Shown one piece after another: positions 12,000 to 22,598 of a stretch of 64,000 nucleotides of DNA (position 1 is the stretch's first letter; every line of letters starts with the position of its first letter). The stretch comes from Lactarius indigo (lineage: Eukaryota; Basidiomycota; Agaricomycetes; Russulales; Russulaceae): assembly GCA_025766275.1 (NCBI GenBank), contig JAFKAC010000036.1, positions 62,001 to 126,000 of the forward strand. Reading direction: 5' to 3'. The notes beneath the pieces are model-generated. The model searched no databases, was not told where the DNA came from, and was given only the letters and a program-made list of their open reading frames with translations. The position numbers were made by a program, and so were the translations under genes.

Positions 12000-12505
12000 T
12001 GTTACGGTATGGACTTGGTGACTCATTACACACGACTCATGACCGGTTATGGCTATGGTCCGGTATCAGATTAGTCATGGACTCTTACATCGTATCAGTC
12101 AGCATAGTAGTTCGCATGTGATTGTGACTCGTGCATGACTCATTCCTAGGATAGCTGTACTAGGGTTCGAGCTAGTTACACTATTGGTTACATAGTATTC
12201 CAGCGGCGCTTTAAAGCCCGCGCGTATTTGTATAAGTAGTCGCTACAGAAGACCAAGAGTCCCCATCTTGGTCTTCTTCAATCCACCATTTGACTTGTAT
12301 CTAGTCCGCCTTAGTCCCTGACTAAGTGCATCTCTACTTCGGTTCACCAAGGAACCAGTTCTTCCATCTTCAGGTGTAGCGTGTGCCCGCGTGCCCCTAT
12401 TCACCTTGCGTTGGGTTGACAAGAGATCCCCATTCGCCTAACTTTCGCCAAGTCAATTACGCCTTCTACAAGTCCAAGTCGGACCAACGCTGGTGGAGCG
12501 TAACA
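12000..12505 (+). repeat. 5' LTR of element 1
   Basis: It starts TGTTACGG and ends CGTAACA. A TATA-like box tataagta lies at 12231. A near-perfect palindrome follows (gaagaccaaga / tcttggtcttc, 12249-12276). The second palindrome arm carries the probable transcript start. Confidence 0.93.
12265..12275 (+). promoter_or_regulatory. Probable transcript 5' end / self-primer
   Basis: The 11 bases atcttggtctt lie about 34 bp downstream of the TATA-like box, where transcription would begin. They are exactly complementary to 12508-12518 beside the LTR. In Tf1 the first 11 nt of the RNA prime reverse transcription. The start site is inferred, not observed. Confidence 0.55.
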
Positions 12506-12507
12506 TT

Positions 12508-12518
12508 AAGACCAAGAT
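12508..12518 (+). promoter_or_regulatory. Self-priming primer-binding site
   Basis: The sequence aagaccaagat begins two bases after the 5' LTR and pairs over exactly 11 nt with 12265-12275. Bases on both sides do not pair. No obvious tRNA 3'-end complement (starting TGG) is present at this point. Element 2 has the same site. Confidence 0.6.
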
Positions 12519-14486
12519 CCTCATCGTGGCGTACTCGACCAGAGAACAGTGGACGTCTTTCCGTCCCTATCATATTGAACGACGAGGAGATCGCAACGTA
12601 CCAACAAGATTCTTAGGCGCAGCCCAGTGGAGAGAACGAGGAGAGGACACCGGATATTTCGTAGAGTTCAACGGTCCTAACCGTTTCCGACCGGTTGAGT
12701 TCAATTTCAACCATCTTTGTTGGGTCGAGATTACTTGGAATCCTATAGACCATCGCTGGGATATCGTACGACCAACAGGAAGAAACTACAACTGTGATAT
12801 CGACGCGCGAGAGCTTAACAGCCGTGCTGACTACGGTCCTATCGACGGACAAGCACAAGAACACACGGACGAAGGGATTAGCGGGGAAGAAACCTCCGAA
12901 AATCAATCACCAAGTAGGGAAACGACACCAGCAGAAGACGCCAGCCTTGGAGCCATTGGCGAACGCATCATACAACAAACTGAGTCCCTCACCATCCACC
13001 AACCCGAACCAGAAGTTATTCACATTCACAGCCCAGCAGTTGCAATGGCAACCACCACCATTACTCAAGAAGAAGCGACTCTTACCAGCAAAGCAAGAGA
13101 TCAAATCGCGCTACAAGAACAAAGACGTATCACAGAAGAATCACGAGCCAACCTAGCTCCTATTAATCCCTACACCGGTCATCGAATGACCGATGACGAT
13201 GTCGCAATCCACCGTGCCATCGGGCTGGACGTAGCAGACCCTCCTAGTGGAGGAGGCGGACCTCCTAGGAGGTTACCTGAAGGAGGAGGAGGACCTCCAT
13301 CAGGGGGACCAGGATTCAGAGGATTCCCCGGAGGACTCCCAAATGGACCACCAGGAGGAGGACCACCAGGAGGAGGACCACTGGGAGGAGGATTACCAGG
13401 TGCAGGTCCTATTGTTCCCCCTCCAAGTAACAAATTAGCTGGCAAAGCACCCACAGTATTCAACGGAGAACGCGACAAAGTCGAGGCGTTTCTCACTCAG
13501 TGGCATGTCTATTGGGGCATGAACGCTGACGAAGGCATAATGGCCACACCCTACCGATGCGCCTTACTTTTCCTATCCTATATCAAAGGCGTCAATGTTA
13601 GCGAATGGGTATTGGCGATGCTCACGTGGCTTAACGGCCAGATACAAACCGGCATACCCCGCACCAGCGAAGGACTATGGAATGAAGTTACACGAAGTTT
13701 CATGCAACGTTTCCGCAACACCATGGAACAAGAACAAGCTCAATATGAGCTCAAAAAAGGAGTCAGAATGATCGGGGGCAACCTAGATGAGTATTGCACC
13801 CAATTTGAACAATTAATACGTCGTGCACAGTACCGACTTGATGATCCCCAGACGTTGGATCTATTTGCAAGCGGACTACCAAAGGACCTATATGAAAAGG
13901 TCTACACTCTCGATAACCCCTGCAATTATCGCGAATGGAAAGAAGCAGCTACCACTCGTCAACAGCAATATCTCCACCTCAAAGCGGTATTAAATAAAGG
14001 GGCTCCACAAGGACAAGGACAGGGACGACCTCGTCAACAACGACAGTGGCAGGGACCACCACGAAGTTCCTGGCAACCAAGAAACCTACCTCGAGACCCC
14101 AATGCAATGGACACTTCAGCAGATAGGATTCGAGGGCGGCTTGCAGGAGCTGAGGACATACTCGCTCCTCGCCCCCCTTATCGACCATGAGGAGGATTCC
14201 TTCAAAGGGGAGGAGGACGGAACAACCAAAGGCCAGTAATGTGTTATAATTGTGGAAAGGACGGACACATGGCCCGTGATTGCAGACAACCACGAGGGGG
14301 ATATCAACCCCAAGCCTCGACCAGTCGGTATATTGACACCGACTACCATCAACAAGAACCCGAAGTCGCTACCAGGGCAGTGCAAGACGCACCCCCTCAA
14401 CAGCGCGCCAACGACTGGCTAAACGGAGTAGCAGGAGAATCGGACAACGTAAAAGACATTATCCTCCAACAGTTGTGGAAAAAGGA

Positions 14487-14493
14487 GGGTTTT
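14487..14493 (+). promoter_or_regulatory. -1 ribosomal frameshift heptamer G GGT TTT
   Basis: In the gag frame the codons are GAG GGT TTT CAG, so GGGTTTT fits the X XXY YYZ rule for -1 slippage. Slipping leads straight into the pol frame (SGRLNPSAW). Gag stops 12 nt further on. A possible stem (cccatcggcctggg) lies downstream. Element 2 conserves it at 26225-26231. Confidence 0.6.
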
Positions 14494-17400
14494 CAGGACG
14501 CCTGAACCCATCGGCCTGGGTGAGGGCAGTTAATTGTAACAGTGTAATCATGACTTGCTATCGTTCTATGAGAGTTCCAGTATCGATTCGCACCAGTTAT
14601 GCAATGGCCGACATACGAGCATTAGTCGACTCAGGAGCGACCCACTGCTTCATGAAACCCTCCTTCGCAAAAAGGATGGGTCTTGGAACCAAACTCCTCG
14701 ACGTTCCAAAGAAAATATGGAATATCGACAACACAGAAAATAAAGCAGGGCGTATCACTCATTATACGGATGTTGACGTCCAAACTAAAGGAATCCACAA
14801 GGAAGTCCGCTTCCTTATCACAGATATCGGTAATGAAGACATTGTACTAGGCTATCCTTGGCTCGCCATCTACGACCCACATATCAAATGGTCTCAGGCA
14901 GCCATTCATGAGGATATGCTCCCCATCATTATTCGTTCAACCAACCCCTCCATTAAAACTACAACAGTCGTCGCAGCAACCACGGTTCAAAACGACGATT
15001 ATGAAATCATACACTCATGTATAATCACCGACGAACAAAGACAACAATTCGAAGAAGGGTGTCGGATCAGGGCAACAGCCACTGATCTAGCTATCGCCAC
15101 CCAACAATACGTCACTAAAGCTGAGTTACCCTCCGAATATCGCGAATTCGAACGACTCTTCAGTGAAGAGGCTTCAGACAGGTTTCCACCCAGCCGGCCC
15201 TGGGATCACGCTATCGAATTCAAACCAGGAACGGCCGACGCCATCGACTGCAAAATATACCCTATGACGCAAGAAGAAGACAAGAAACTACGGGAATGGA
15301 TCGACAAACAACTAAAGAAGGGGTATATACGACCCTCCAAATCCCCATACGCCTCATCCTTCTTCTTCATAAAGAAGAAAGACGGCAAGTTACGACCCGT
15401 TCAAGACTACCGGAAAATCAACGCGGTCACTATCCGCAACCAGTACCCTCTCCCCCTCATCTCCGACCTCATCACTGATCTTAGCAACGCCCACATATAT
15501 ACCAAACTCGACGTCAGATGGGGGTATAACAACGTGCGCATCAAGGAGGGAGACGAGGAAAAAGCAGCGTTCAAGATGCGATACGGATTATTTGAACCAA
15601 CGGTGATGTTCTTTGGCCTTACCAACTCCCCGGCGACGTTCCAGACTATGATGAACTTCATATTTAGGGACATCATCGCCAAACACGAAGCCCGCGGGAC
15701 TGTAATTCGAGTCTACATGGACGACATCGGTATCGCCACGGGAATCAAACATTCCCTTTCGGATCACATTGAAGCAGTCAAGGACGTCCTCCGCGTATCT
15801 GTGGAGCACGACCTTTATTACAAACTTGAAAAGTGCCTCTTCCACTCCCCTCGCATGGATTACCTAGGGGTAATCCTTGAAAAGGGGGTGACACGCATGG
15901 ACCCCGTCAAAATTTCGGGTATTAAAGACTGGCCCACGCCTACCAAGGTTAAAGACGTCCGCTCCTTCCTCGGCTTCTGCAATTTTTACCGTCCTTTTAT
16001 ACGAGGTTTTGCAACCAAAGCACGACCCCTCAACAAACTTACGCGAAAAGACACTGAATGGCACTGGGGAACCGACGAAGAGAAAGCGTTCCAAGACCTC
16101 AAGACCCTTGTCACTAGCGAACCCGTTCTGGCACACCCAGACCTCACTCAACAATTCGAGTTAGAAGTCGACGCATCAGGTTTTGCAACAGGAGCCGTCC
16201 TTCTTCAGCGTAAAGCAGACGGTAAACGACACCCCATCGGCTACTACTCGTCCACCCTCAGCGAAGCCGAACGAAACTACGACATTTACGACCTTGAATT
16301 ACTGGCAATTGTCAAGGCCTTCCGTCACTGGAGACCTCTCTTGGCAGGCTCTCCCCACAAAATCAAAGTATTCTCCGATCACCTCAACCTACAATATTGG
16401 AAGTCGCCACAAAAGATTAGCCAGCGCGTAGCCAGGGAAGTGCTCGAACTCTCAGAATACGACTTTGAGATTCACCACATCAAAGGCACCTCCAACGGAT
16501 GTGCTGATGCATTATCCCGAAGGCCAGATTACGATCAGGGGGAGAATGACAACGAAGGAATAACGGTGTTACCGGAAAGTGTCTTCACACGAACTACCAC
16601 GATAGAAGAACCGCGTCACCCTCATTGGAGACCCAAAATTCTGCCTGTAGAAATGACACCAGAACATCCCATTTACGAACAAGATACAGCTAAGTTGAAA
16701 CCCTGGATTGATGCTCACAGACTGAAAGACATCGAAGGAACATGGTACAAGGACGGACGCCGAGTAGTCACCGGCGGCGTCCATGACAAGCACACTATCA
16801 TCGCCGCACATCATGACTCCCCTGTCTATGGCCATCCCGGTATCAAACGCACTCTTTGACTTACCGAACGACACTATTGGTGGCCGCAGATGAAGAACGA
16901 CATCACGGATTATGTCAGAGGCTGTGCGGAATGCCAGCGGCACAAAGTTAACCTCCAACCAATCAGAGCACCCCTACAACCCATTTATCCCAAACCGGAA
17001 GCCCTGCCATTTGAGACCATCGCAGTGGACTTTATTACCAAACTCCCTGTCTCTCGTGGCTACGACTCCATTCTCACAGTGACAGATCATGACTGCACCA
17101 AAGCCGCTGTCTTTATCCCCTGTAACGAAGAAATAACGGCCGAAGGGACGGCCGCTTTGTACATCTCCCACGTCTTTCCCTGATTCGGACTCCCCTCGCG
17201 CGTTATCAGTGACCGAGACCCTCGTTTTGCATCTAAGTTTATGCGGGAGATATGCAGAATCCTTGGCATCAGCCAAAATATCTCTACCGCTTACCACCCC
17301 AGAACCGACGGCCAATCGGAACGAACAAATCAATGGTTGGAACAATATCTCCGCTTCTGGGTAAATGAGCGGCAAGACGATTGGGTACGCTATCTGCCTA

Positions 17401-18074
17401 TGGCAGAATTCACTCATAACAATTGGCCTAATGAAACCACGCGGGAGTCCCCCTTCTTTCTCTTGTCCAGGTTCAACCCCCGCGCTGATTGGACCGATAG
17501 GCCTTCCCCTATCCCACAGGTGTCCCTGAGACTAGACCAATTCAAACAGGCGCGGCAACGCGCCTTCTCTTGCATGACCCGGGCACAGAAGTCATGGGTT
17601 AAGCATAAAGATACACCCAAGTTCAAAGAAGGAGACCTCGTGTGGCTAGAAGGACGCCACTTACGCACCCATCAGCCAACCGCAAAACTAGCCGCAAAAC
17701 GCCACGGACCGTTTAAGGTCATCCAGGTGATGTCCCCTGTCAACTATCGCCTCGAGCTTCCCACACAGTGGAGCATCCATGATGTCTTCCACATAGATCT
17801 TCTCACACTGTATCGCGAGACACCCACGCACGGACCAAACTATCAGCGCCCACCACCTGATTTGGTTGATAACGAGGAAGAATACGAGGTCGAGAAGATT
17901 CTAGACTCTAGGCGATTCGGCAGAAGACGTCGGCTCCAATATCTCGTGAAATGGAAGGGCTATCCGGACTCCGACAATCAGTGGATAGATAAGGATGACG
18001 TATTTGCCGACGAAGCCATTCGGGACTTCAAACGTTCAAACCCCGACAGAGAAACACATATAAGGAGGGTCTTC

Positions 18075-19283
18075 TGTCGTGATAAGTCCCCATCACTCCT
18101 CCACTTCATGCCTTCTACTCGACGCAATGACCAGCTCGCCCTCCTCTCTACCCTCGTCAACGACTCCTCCGCCACACTTGTTAACCCCGACTCCTCCAAC
18201 GACACCACTGCCAATGGCACTGTCGCCCGAAGCCGTGCTGCCATGCAGCATGAGGACGATGGCCCTATCACTAGTGAAGAATTGCACCAGACACTGCAAC
18301 GATTCCCTTTGCCCATACAGGGAACTATCGACGACGATCCAGCAACAACTCAACCAACACCTCTGCCGCCAATGTACGCCCTCACAAACCCAAACACCGG
18401 TGAGCCCGAAGCCTTCCTCACCGAAGACGAACTCTTTCGGCTTCAAGCAGCTGTCCCGTGCGGTGAAGCCACCAGACGCCATGAAGAAGTATGAACAAGA
18501 GTGGAAGGAGACGGCGGCGCGGTGGCAGCGGGAGCAACTGCATATCGCCGCCTGCCGACGGCAGATGATGAAGGAACGGAGGGAGTATTGGACGAAGATG
18601 AGGATGAAGACGAGCTTAGAGACCATTACCCCATCAGGCACGCATTCCTTAACCATGAATTCTACGCTGAAGATCCAGCCGCCACTCCCTACCTCATCGA
18701 CGCAGCGGGGGGGCCTCTACACCGAGGACGAGTCGCCGTGGCACAAGCGGCTCATTATACACCAATGGGAGAACGAGACCCAGCAACCAGGGTCGTCGTC
18801 CCTGAAGGGTTCCGGGTCAATAGAGGACCCGATTACATTCCGTTCCCGATCAAGCTCCCCAACGGACCGACGGTACAAGCCCCCCACGTACAGGTTATCC
18901 GAGGAGGAGACCCCTTCGTTCTCGGACTAGCCCCAGGATCGGGCTTCCTGTACGGTAAACCCCTTTACGCCACCCCTCATCTGCCAAAAAACAACCGTGC
19001 GTTCATCCCACACGAGGAGTATTTCATGCTCCGTGATCAACACCCCACAGACCTGCTGCTTATGCGCATTGGGGATGTCACCCTCACGCAAGAACTGCGC
19101 CGGTTCCGGCAATTCGCGTTCGCCGAAGATCAGCTGGAGAAGCGAATTCGACAATTGCAGATGGAGAAGGCGATGGTGGTCGATGACAAAAAGGACAGTC
19201 TTTATCGGCTGGAACGGGCTAACATATTGGCCAGGATGGAAGACGAAGCGGAACGAATGAGGCAAGAATCAGCAGCGGATTAG
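18075..19283 (+). pseudogene. Extra C-terminal domain after the chromodomain
   Basis: About 400 codons follow the chromodomain in the pol frame. First is a Ser/Thr-rich linker, then TEDELFRLQAAVP, then an acidic run (DEDEDEDEL), a block with HYPIRHAFLNHEFY and GPDYIPFPIKLPNG, and finally a predicted coiled coil (RRFRQFAFAEDQLEKRIRQ). I recall similar unnamed proteins downstream of pol in other basidiomycete Ty3/gypsy elements. It is interrupted by one TGA (18492-18494). Function is unknown; targeting, assembly or nuclear import are only guesses. Confidence 0.7.
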
Positions 19284-19300
19284 TGAGGTGGGCCTCACTC

Positions 19301-19315
19301 CTGAAAAGAGGGTGA
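19301..19315 (+). promoter_or_regulatory. Polypurine tract of element 1
   Basis: The purine-rich run tgaaaagagggtga lies immediately before the 3' LTR, the position of the plus-strand primer in LTR elements. Element 2 has tgaaaagggggtga in the equivalent place. Confidence 0.8.
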
Positions 19316-19821
19316 TGTTATGGTATGGACTTGGTGACTCATTACACACGACTCATGACCGGTTATGGCTACGGTCCGGTATCAGATTAGTCATGGACTC
19401 TTACATCGTATCAGTCAGCATAGTAGTTCGCATGTGATTGTGACTCGTGCATGACTCATTCCTAGGATAGCTGTACTAGGGTTCGAGCTAGTTACACTAT
19501 TGGTTACATAGTATTCCAGCGGCGCTTTAAAGCCCGCGCGTATTTGTATAAGTAGTCGCTACAGAAGACCAAGAGTCCCCATCTTGGTCTTCTTCAATCC
19601 ACCATTTGACTTGTATCTAGTCCGCCTTAGTCCCTGACTAAGTGCATCTCTACTTCGGTTCACCAAGGAACCAGTTCTTCCATCTTCAGGTGTAGCGTGT
19701 GCCTGCGTGCCCCTATTCACCTTGCGTTGGGTTGACAAGAGATCCCCATTCGCCTAACTTTCGCCAAGTCAATTACGCCTTCTACAAGTCCAAGTCGGAC
19801 CAACGCCGGTGGAGCGTAACA
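19316..19821 (+). repeat. 3' LTR of element 1
   Basis: It is 506 bp, TGTTATGG...CGTAACA, collinear with the 5' LTR. I find four differences from the 5' LTR, all C/T at a CpG: near positions 6, 57, 391 and 492 of the LTR. Confidence 0.93.
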
Positions 19822-20900
19822 CCCACGACAACGAACAGAAGGACTCGATGGAACTGGCAAGCTCAAGCGGTCAGCGAGGTGGTGCAAGAGCTGTGAAGGG
19901 CGAAAACATTATGATGCAGTACATTGAAAATGCCGATGGAACCCCAATCACTGGCGACGTTGCAGCCGAGATATGGGATTACGCGTGCTCGTTATGGCGA
20001 CAACTCGACAAATGCAAGGCTGCCCCGGAAAAGTGGGGCAACACGCTGAAGGATATCCGTGAGAACTATTATTTTGAAATGGAGTCAAAATTCTACGTAC
20101 TCCGACTTTGTGAAAATCACTGGAAGTCTCAAGCGATCGCTACGGCGATCTATTCTCAATGGTACAACAGGTTTGTCAAGAAGCGAGGATGTGCTGTCAA
20201 AAGTGAAGGAGACACGGGCGAAGAGCCAGCTGCGAAGCGGCCCAGAGGAGCGAAGAACAAACCCCCCCCAGGCCCCACGTCAGACGATGCTGCGAGCATA
20301 CACAAGGTGATCATCCCGATCGACCCGCTGTATCAGTTTTACTCATCCAACTTGTGTCGTCTAACTTACTTTATTATAGTGCAGACGTATTTGACACCCC
20401 GAACGCGACACCATTCGCTGTCCTTAATCGGGTACCCAAAGAACTCCCACTGCCAACACCCATATCGGGTGTTTGCAAACTTCCTGGAAATAGCGACCCA
20501 CAGAACACGCAGGCAGTTGGCCGTGGGACCACTCCCCCCCCTCCACCCCCTGACTCTGTGGCACCTGAACCGGCCCCTTCCCCAGGCACGCCGTCCACAC
20601 CGTCCCACGTCATCGAAACCCTGACAGCACCCCCTTCTGGCACCCCGCTGCCGCCACTGCCACCGGCCATCGAGCCCCACATACCCGGGTCGCAGATCAG
20701 TTCAGACACACCCGTGGATCCTCACCCATCTCCAGCACCCCCTTCCAACACTTTTCTTGTCCCACCCTCGACCTCGGGCACGTCACTCAGTTCAAGCACA
20801 ATACCTTGTTCGGGCATTGGGGAAGGAACGAAGACATCAAAGACGTCAAAGAAGTACATTGGCAGCGGGAAGATGATACCAGGGGGTGCAATTACCGCAA

Positions 20901-21408
20901 TGTTACGCTCCACTGGCGTTAGTCCGACTTGGACTCGTGAAAGGCGTAATCGACTTAGCGGAAATCAGGCGAATGGGGAACACGTGTCAACCCAATGCAA
21001 GCTGAACAGGGGCACACCAGCACACACTGCAGCGAAAGGGTAAAGAAGAGTATCTCTTGGTGGATACAAGCAGAGGCACACTTAGTTCGAGACTAAGGCG
21101 GATAAGAGATGAGTCAGAAAGTGGATTGAAAAAGACCAAGATGGGGACTCTTGGTCTTCTGAGTCAACTACTTATACAGATATGCGCGGGCTTTAAAGCA
21201 CCGCTGGAATAGTAAGTAACCAATAGCGTAACTAGCTTGAACCCTAGTACCGCTATCCTAGGAATGAGTCATACATGAGTCACAATCACATGCAAACTAC
21301 TATGCTGACTGATGCGATGTAAGAGTCCATGACTAATGCTGATACCGGACCGTAGTCATAACCGGTCATGAGTCATATGTAATAGTTTGTTAAGTCCGTA
21401 CTGTAACA
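20901..21408 (-). repeat. 3' LTR of element 2 (left copy)
   Basis: It is 508 bp and starts TGTTACGC on the plus strand, ending CTGTAACA. The five differences that I find from the right copy all fall at CpG sites (CG against TG or CA; one site reads TG on one side and CA on the other). Confidence 0.92.
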
Positions 21409-21425
21409 TCACCCCCTTTTCAGGA
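21409..21425 (-). promoter_or_regulatory. Polypurine tract of element 2
   Basis: On the minus strand the sequence reads cctgaaaagggggtga directly before the LTR, matching the plus-strand primer position. Confidence 0.8.
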
Positions 21426-21440
21426 GTGAGGCCCACCTCA

Positions 21441-22598
21441 CTAGTCCGCTACCGATTCTTGCCTCATCCGCTCTGCTTCATCCTCCATCCTTGCCAATAT
21501 GTTAGTGCATTCCAAGCGATATAGACTGTCCTTTTTGTCCGCAATCACCATCTCCCTTTCCATCTGCAACTGCCGAATCCGCTTCTCCAGCTGGTCTTTG
21601 GCAAAGGCAAATTGTCGGAACCGGCGCAATTCTTGAGTGAGGGTGACATCCCCAATGCACATAAGCAGCAAATTGGTGGGGTGTTGATCACGGAGCATGA
21701 AATACTCCTCATGTGGGATGAAGGCGCGGTTGTTTTTAGGGAGATGCGGAGTGGCGTAGAGAGGTTTACCATAAAGGAAGCCCGACCCCGGGGCTAATCC
21801 GAGTACGAAGGGGTCTCCTCCTCGGATAACCTGTACGTGGGATGCTTGTACCGTCGGTCCATTGGGGAGTTTGATCGGGAACGGAATGTAATCAGGTCCT
21901 CGATTGATCCGGAACCCCTCAGGGATGATGGCCCTGGTTGTGGGGTCTCGTTCGCCCATTGGTGTATAATGAGCCGCTTGTGCCACGGCGACTCGTCCTC
22001 GGTGTAGAGGCCCCCCCGCTGCATCGACAAGGAAGGGAGTGGCGGCTGGATCTTCAGCGTAGAATTCATGGTTAAGGAATGCGTGCCTGATGGGGTAATG
22101 GTCTCTAAGCTCGTCTTCATCCTCATCTTCGTCCAGTACTCCCTCCGCTCTTTCATCATCCGGCATCGGCAGGCGGCGATATGCAGTTGCTCCCGCTGCC
22201 ACCACGCTGCCATTTCCTTCCATTCCTGTTCGTACTTCTTCATGGCGTCGGGTGGTTTCACCGCGTGGGACAGCTGCTTGAAGCCGAAAAAGCTCATCTT
22301 CGGTGAGGAAGACTTCAGGCTCACTGGTATTGGGGTTTGTGAGGGCGTACATAGGCGGAGGTGTTGGTTGAGTTGTTGCTGGATCGTCGTCGAGAGTTCC
22401 CTGTATGGGCATAGGGAATCGCTGCAATGTCTGGTGCAGTTCTTCACCAGTGATAGGGCCGTCTTCCTCATGCTGCACGGGGGAATGGCTTCCTCCCGCA
22501 GTTCTAGTGGCTGCGGTGTTGTTGGTGGAGTCGGGGTTGACAAGCGTAGTGGAGGAGTTGTCGACAAGGGTAGAGAGGAGTGCGAGCTGGTCATTGCG
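21441..22598 (-). pseudogene. Extra C-terminal domain of element 2 Pol
   Basis: It is in the same frame as pol and separated from it by a single TGA at 22599-22601 (element 1 has CGA). An ATG at 22478 opens 345 codons to 21441. It shares with element 1 the TEDELFRLQAAVP, acidic, RHAFLNHEFY, PDYIPFPI and coiled-coil segments. With the stop it might be made as a separate protein. The two elements together show that the ancestral frame joined it to the chromodomain. Confidence 0.7.

Larger units (their letters stand above)
12442..14505 (+). pseudogene. gag of element 1
   Basis: Gag forms the retroelement particle and binds RNA. The frame is open from 12442, but the first in-frame ATG is at 13045. 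The upstream part (about 184 codons) is also conserved in element 2, so a non-AUG start or a spliced leader is possible. Next come a Gly/Pro-rich stretch (13230-13420), a retrotransposon gag domain (about 13440-13990; WHVYWGMNADEGI, EYCTQFEQLIRRAQYRLDD), a basic Gln/Arg region and a CCHC zinc knuckle (CYNCGKDGHMARDC, 14242-14283). A TGA at 14188-14190, where element 2 has an arginine codon, breaks the frame before the zinc knuckle. Gag ends at 14505, overlapping pol. Confidence 0.85.
14475..19283 (+). pseudogene. pol of element 1, with C-terminal extension
   Basis: Domains in order are aspartic protease (VDSGATHCFM, near 14625), reverse transcriptase (VYMDDIG near 15712), RNase H (EVDASGFATGAVLLQ near 16165), integrase zinc finger (H...H...CAEC near 16800-16935), integrase core (AVDFITKLP; SDRDP; TDGQSERTNQWLE) and a chromodomain (about 17875-18030; YLVKWKGYPDSDNQW). 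The same frame continues through a further domain to 19283. TGA stops at 16857, 17181 and 18492 break it; element 2 reads CAA, CGA and CGA there. Pol would be made as a Gag-Pol fusion by -1 frameshifting. It copies and integrates the element; the chromodomain usually guides integration to modified histones. It is inactive unless supplied in trans. Confidence 0.92.
12000..19821 (+). mobile_element. Complete chromodomain Ty3/gypsy retrotransposon (element 1)
   Basis: Two 506-bp LTRs enclose gag, pol and an extra C-terminal domain. The insertion is flanked by CCCAC duplications (11995-11999 and 19822-19826). Gene order protease, reverse transcriptase, RNase H, integrase, chromodomain places it among Ty3/gypsy chromoviruses. 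The self-complementary primer site points to the Tf1/sushi lineage. LTRs differ at only four positions that I found, so insertion is fairly recent. Four TGA stops in gag-pol make it non-autonomous. Confidence 0.93.

Noticed and set aside
18079..18930. 283-codon frame overlapping the Pol extension
   Set aside because: It is in another frame of the conserved Pol C-terminal domain; a shadow frame also exists at 21794-22642 for the same reason.
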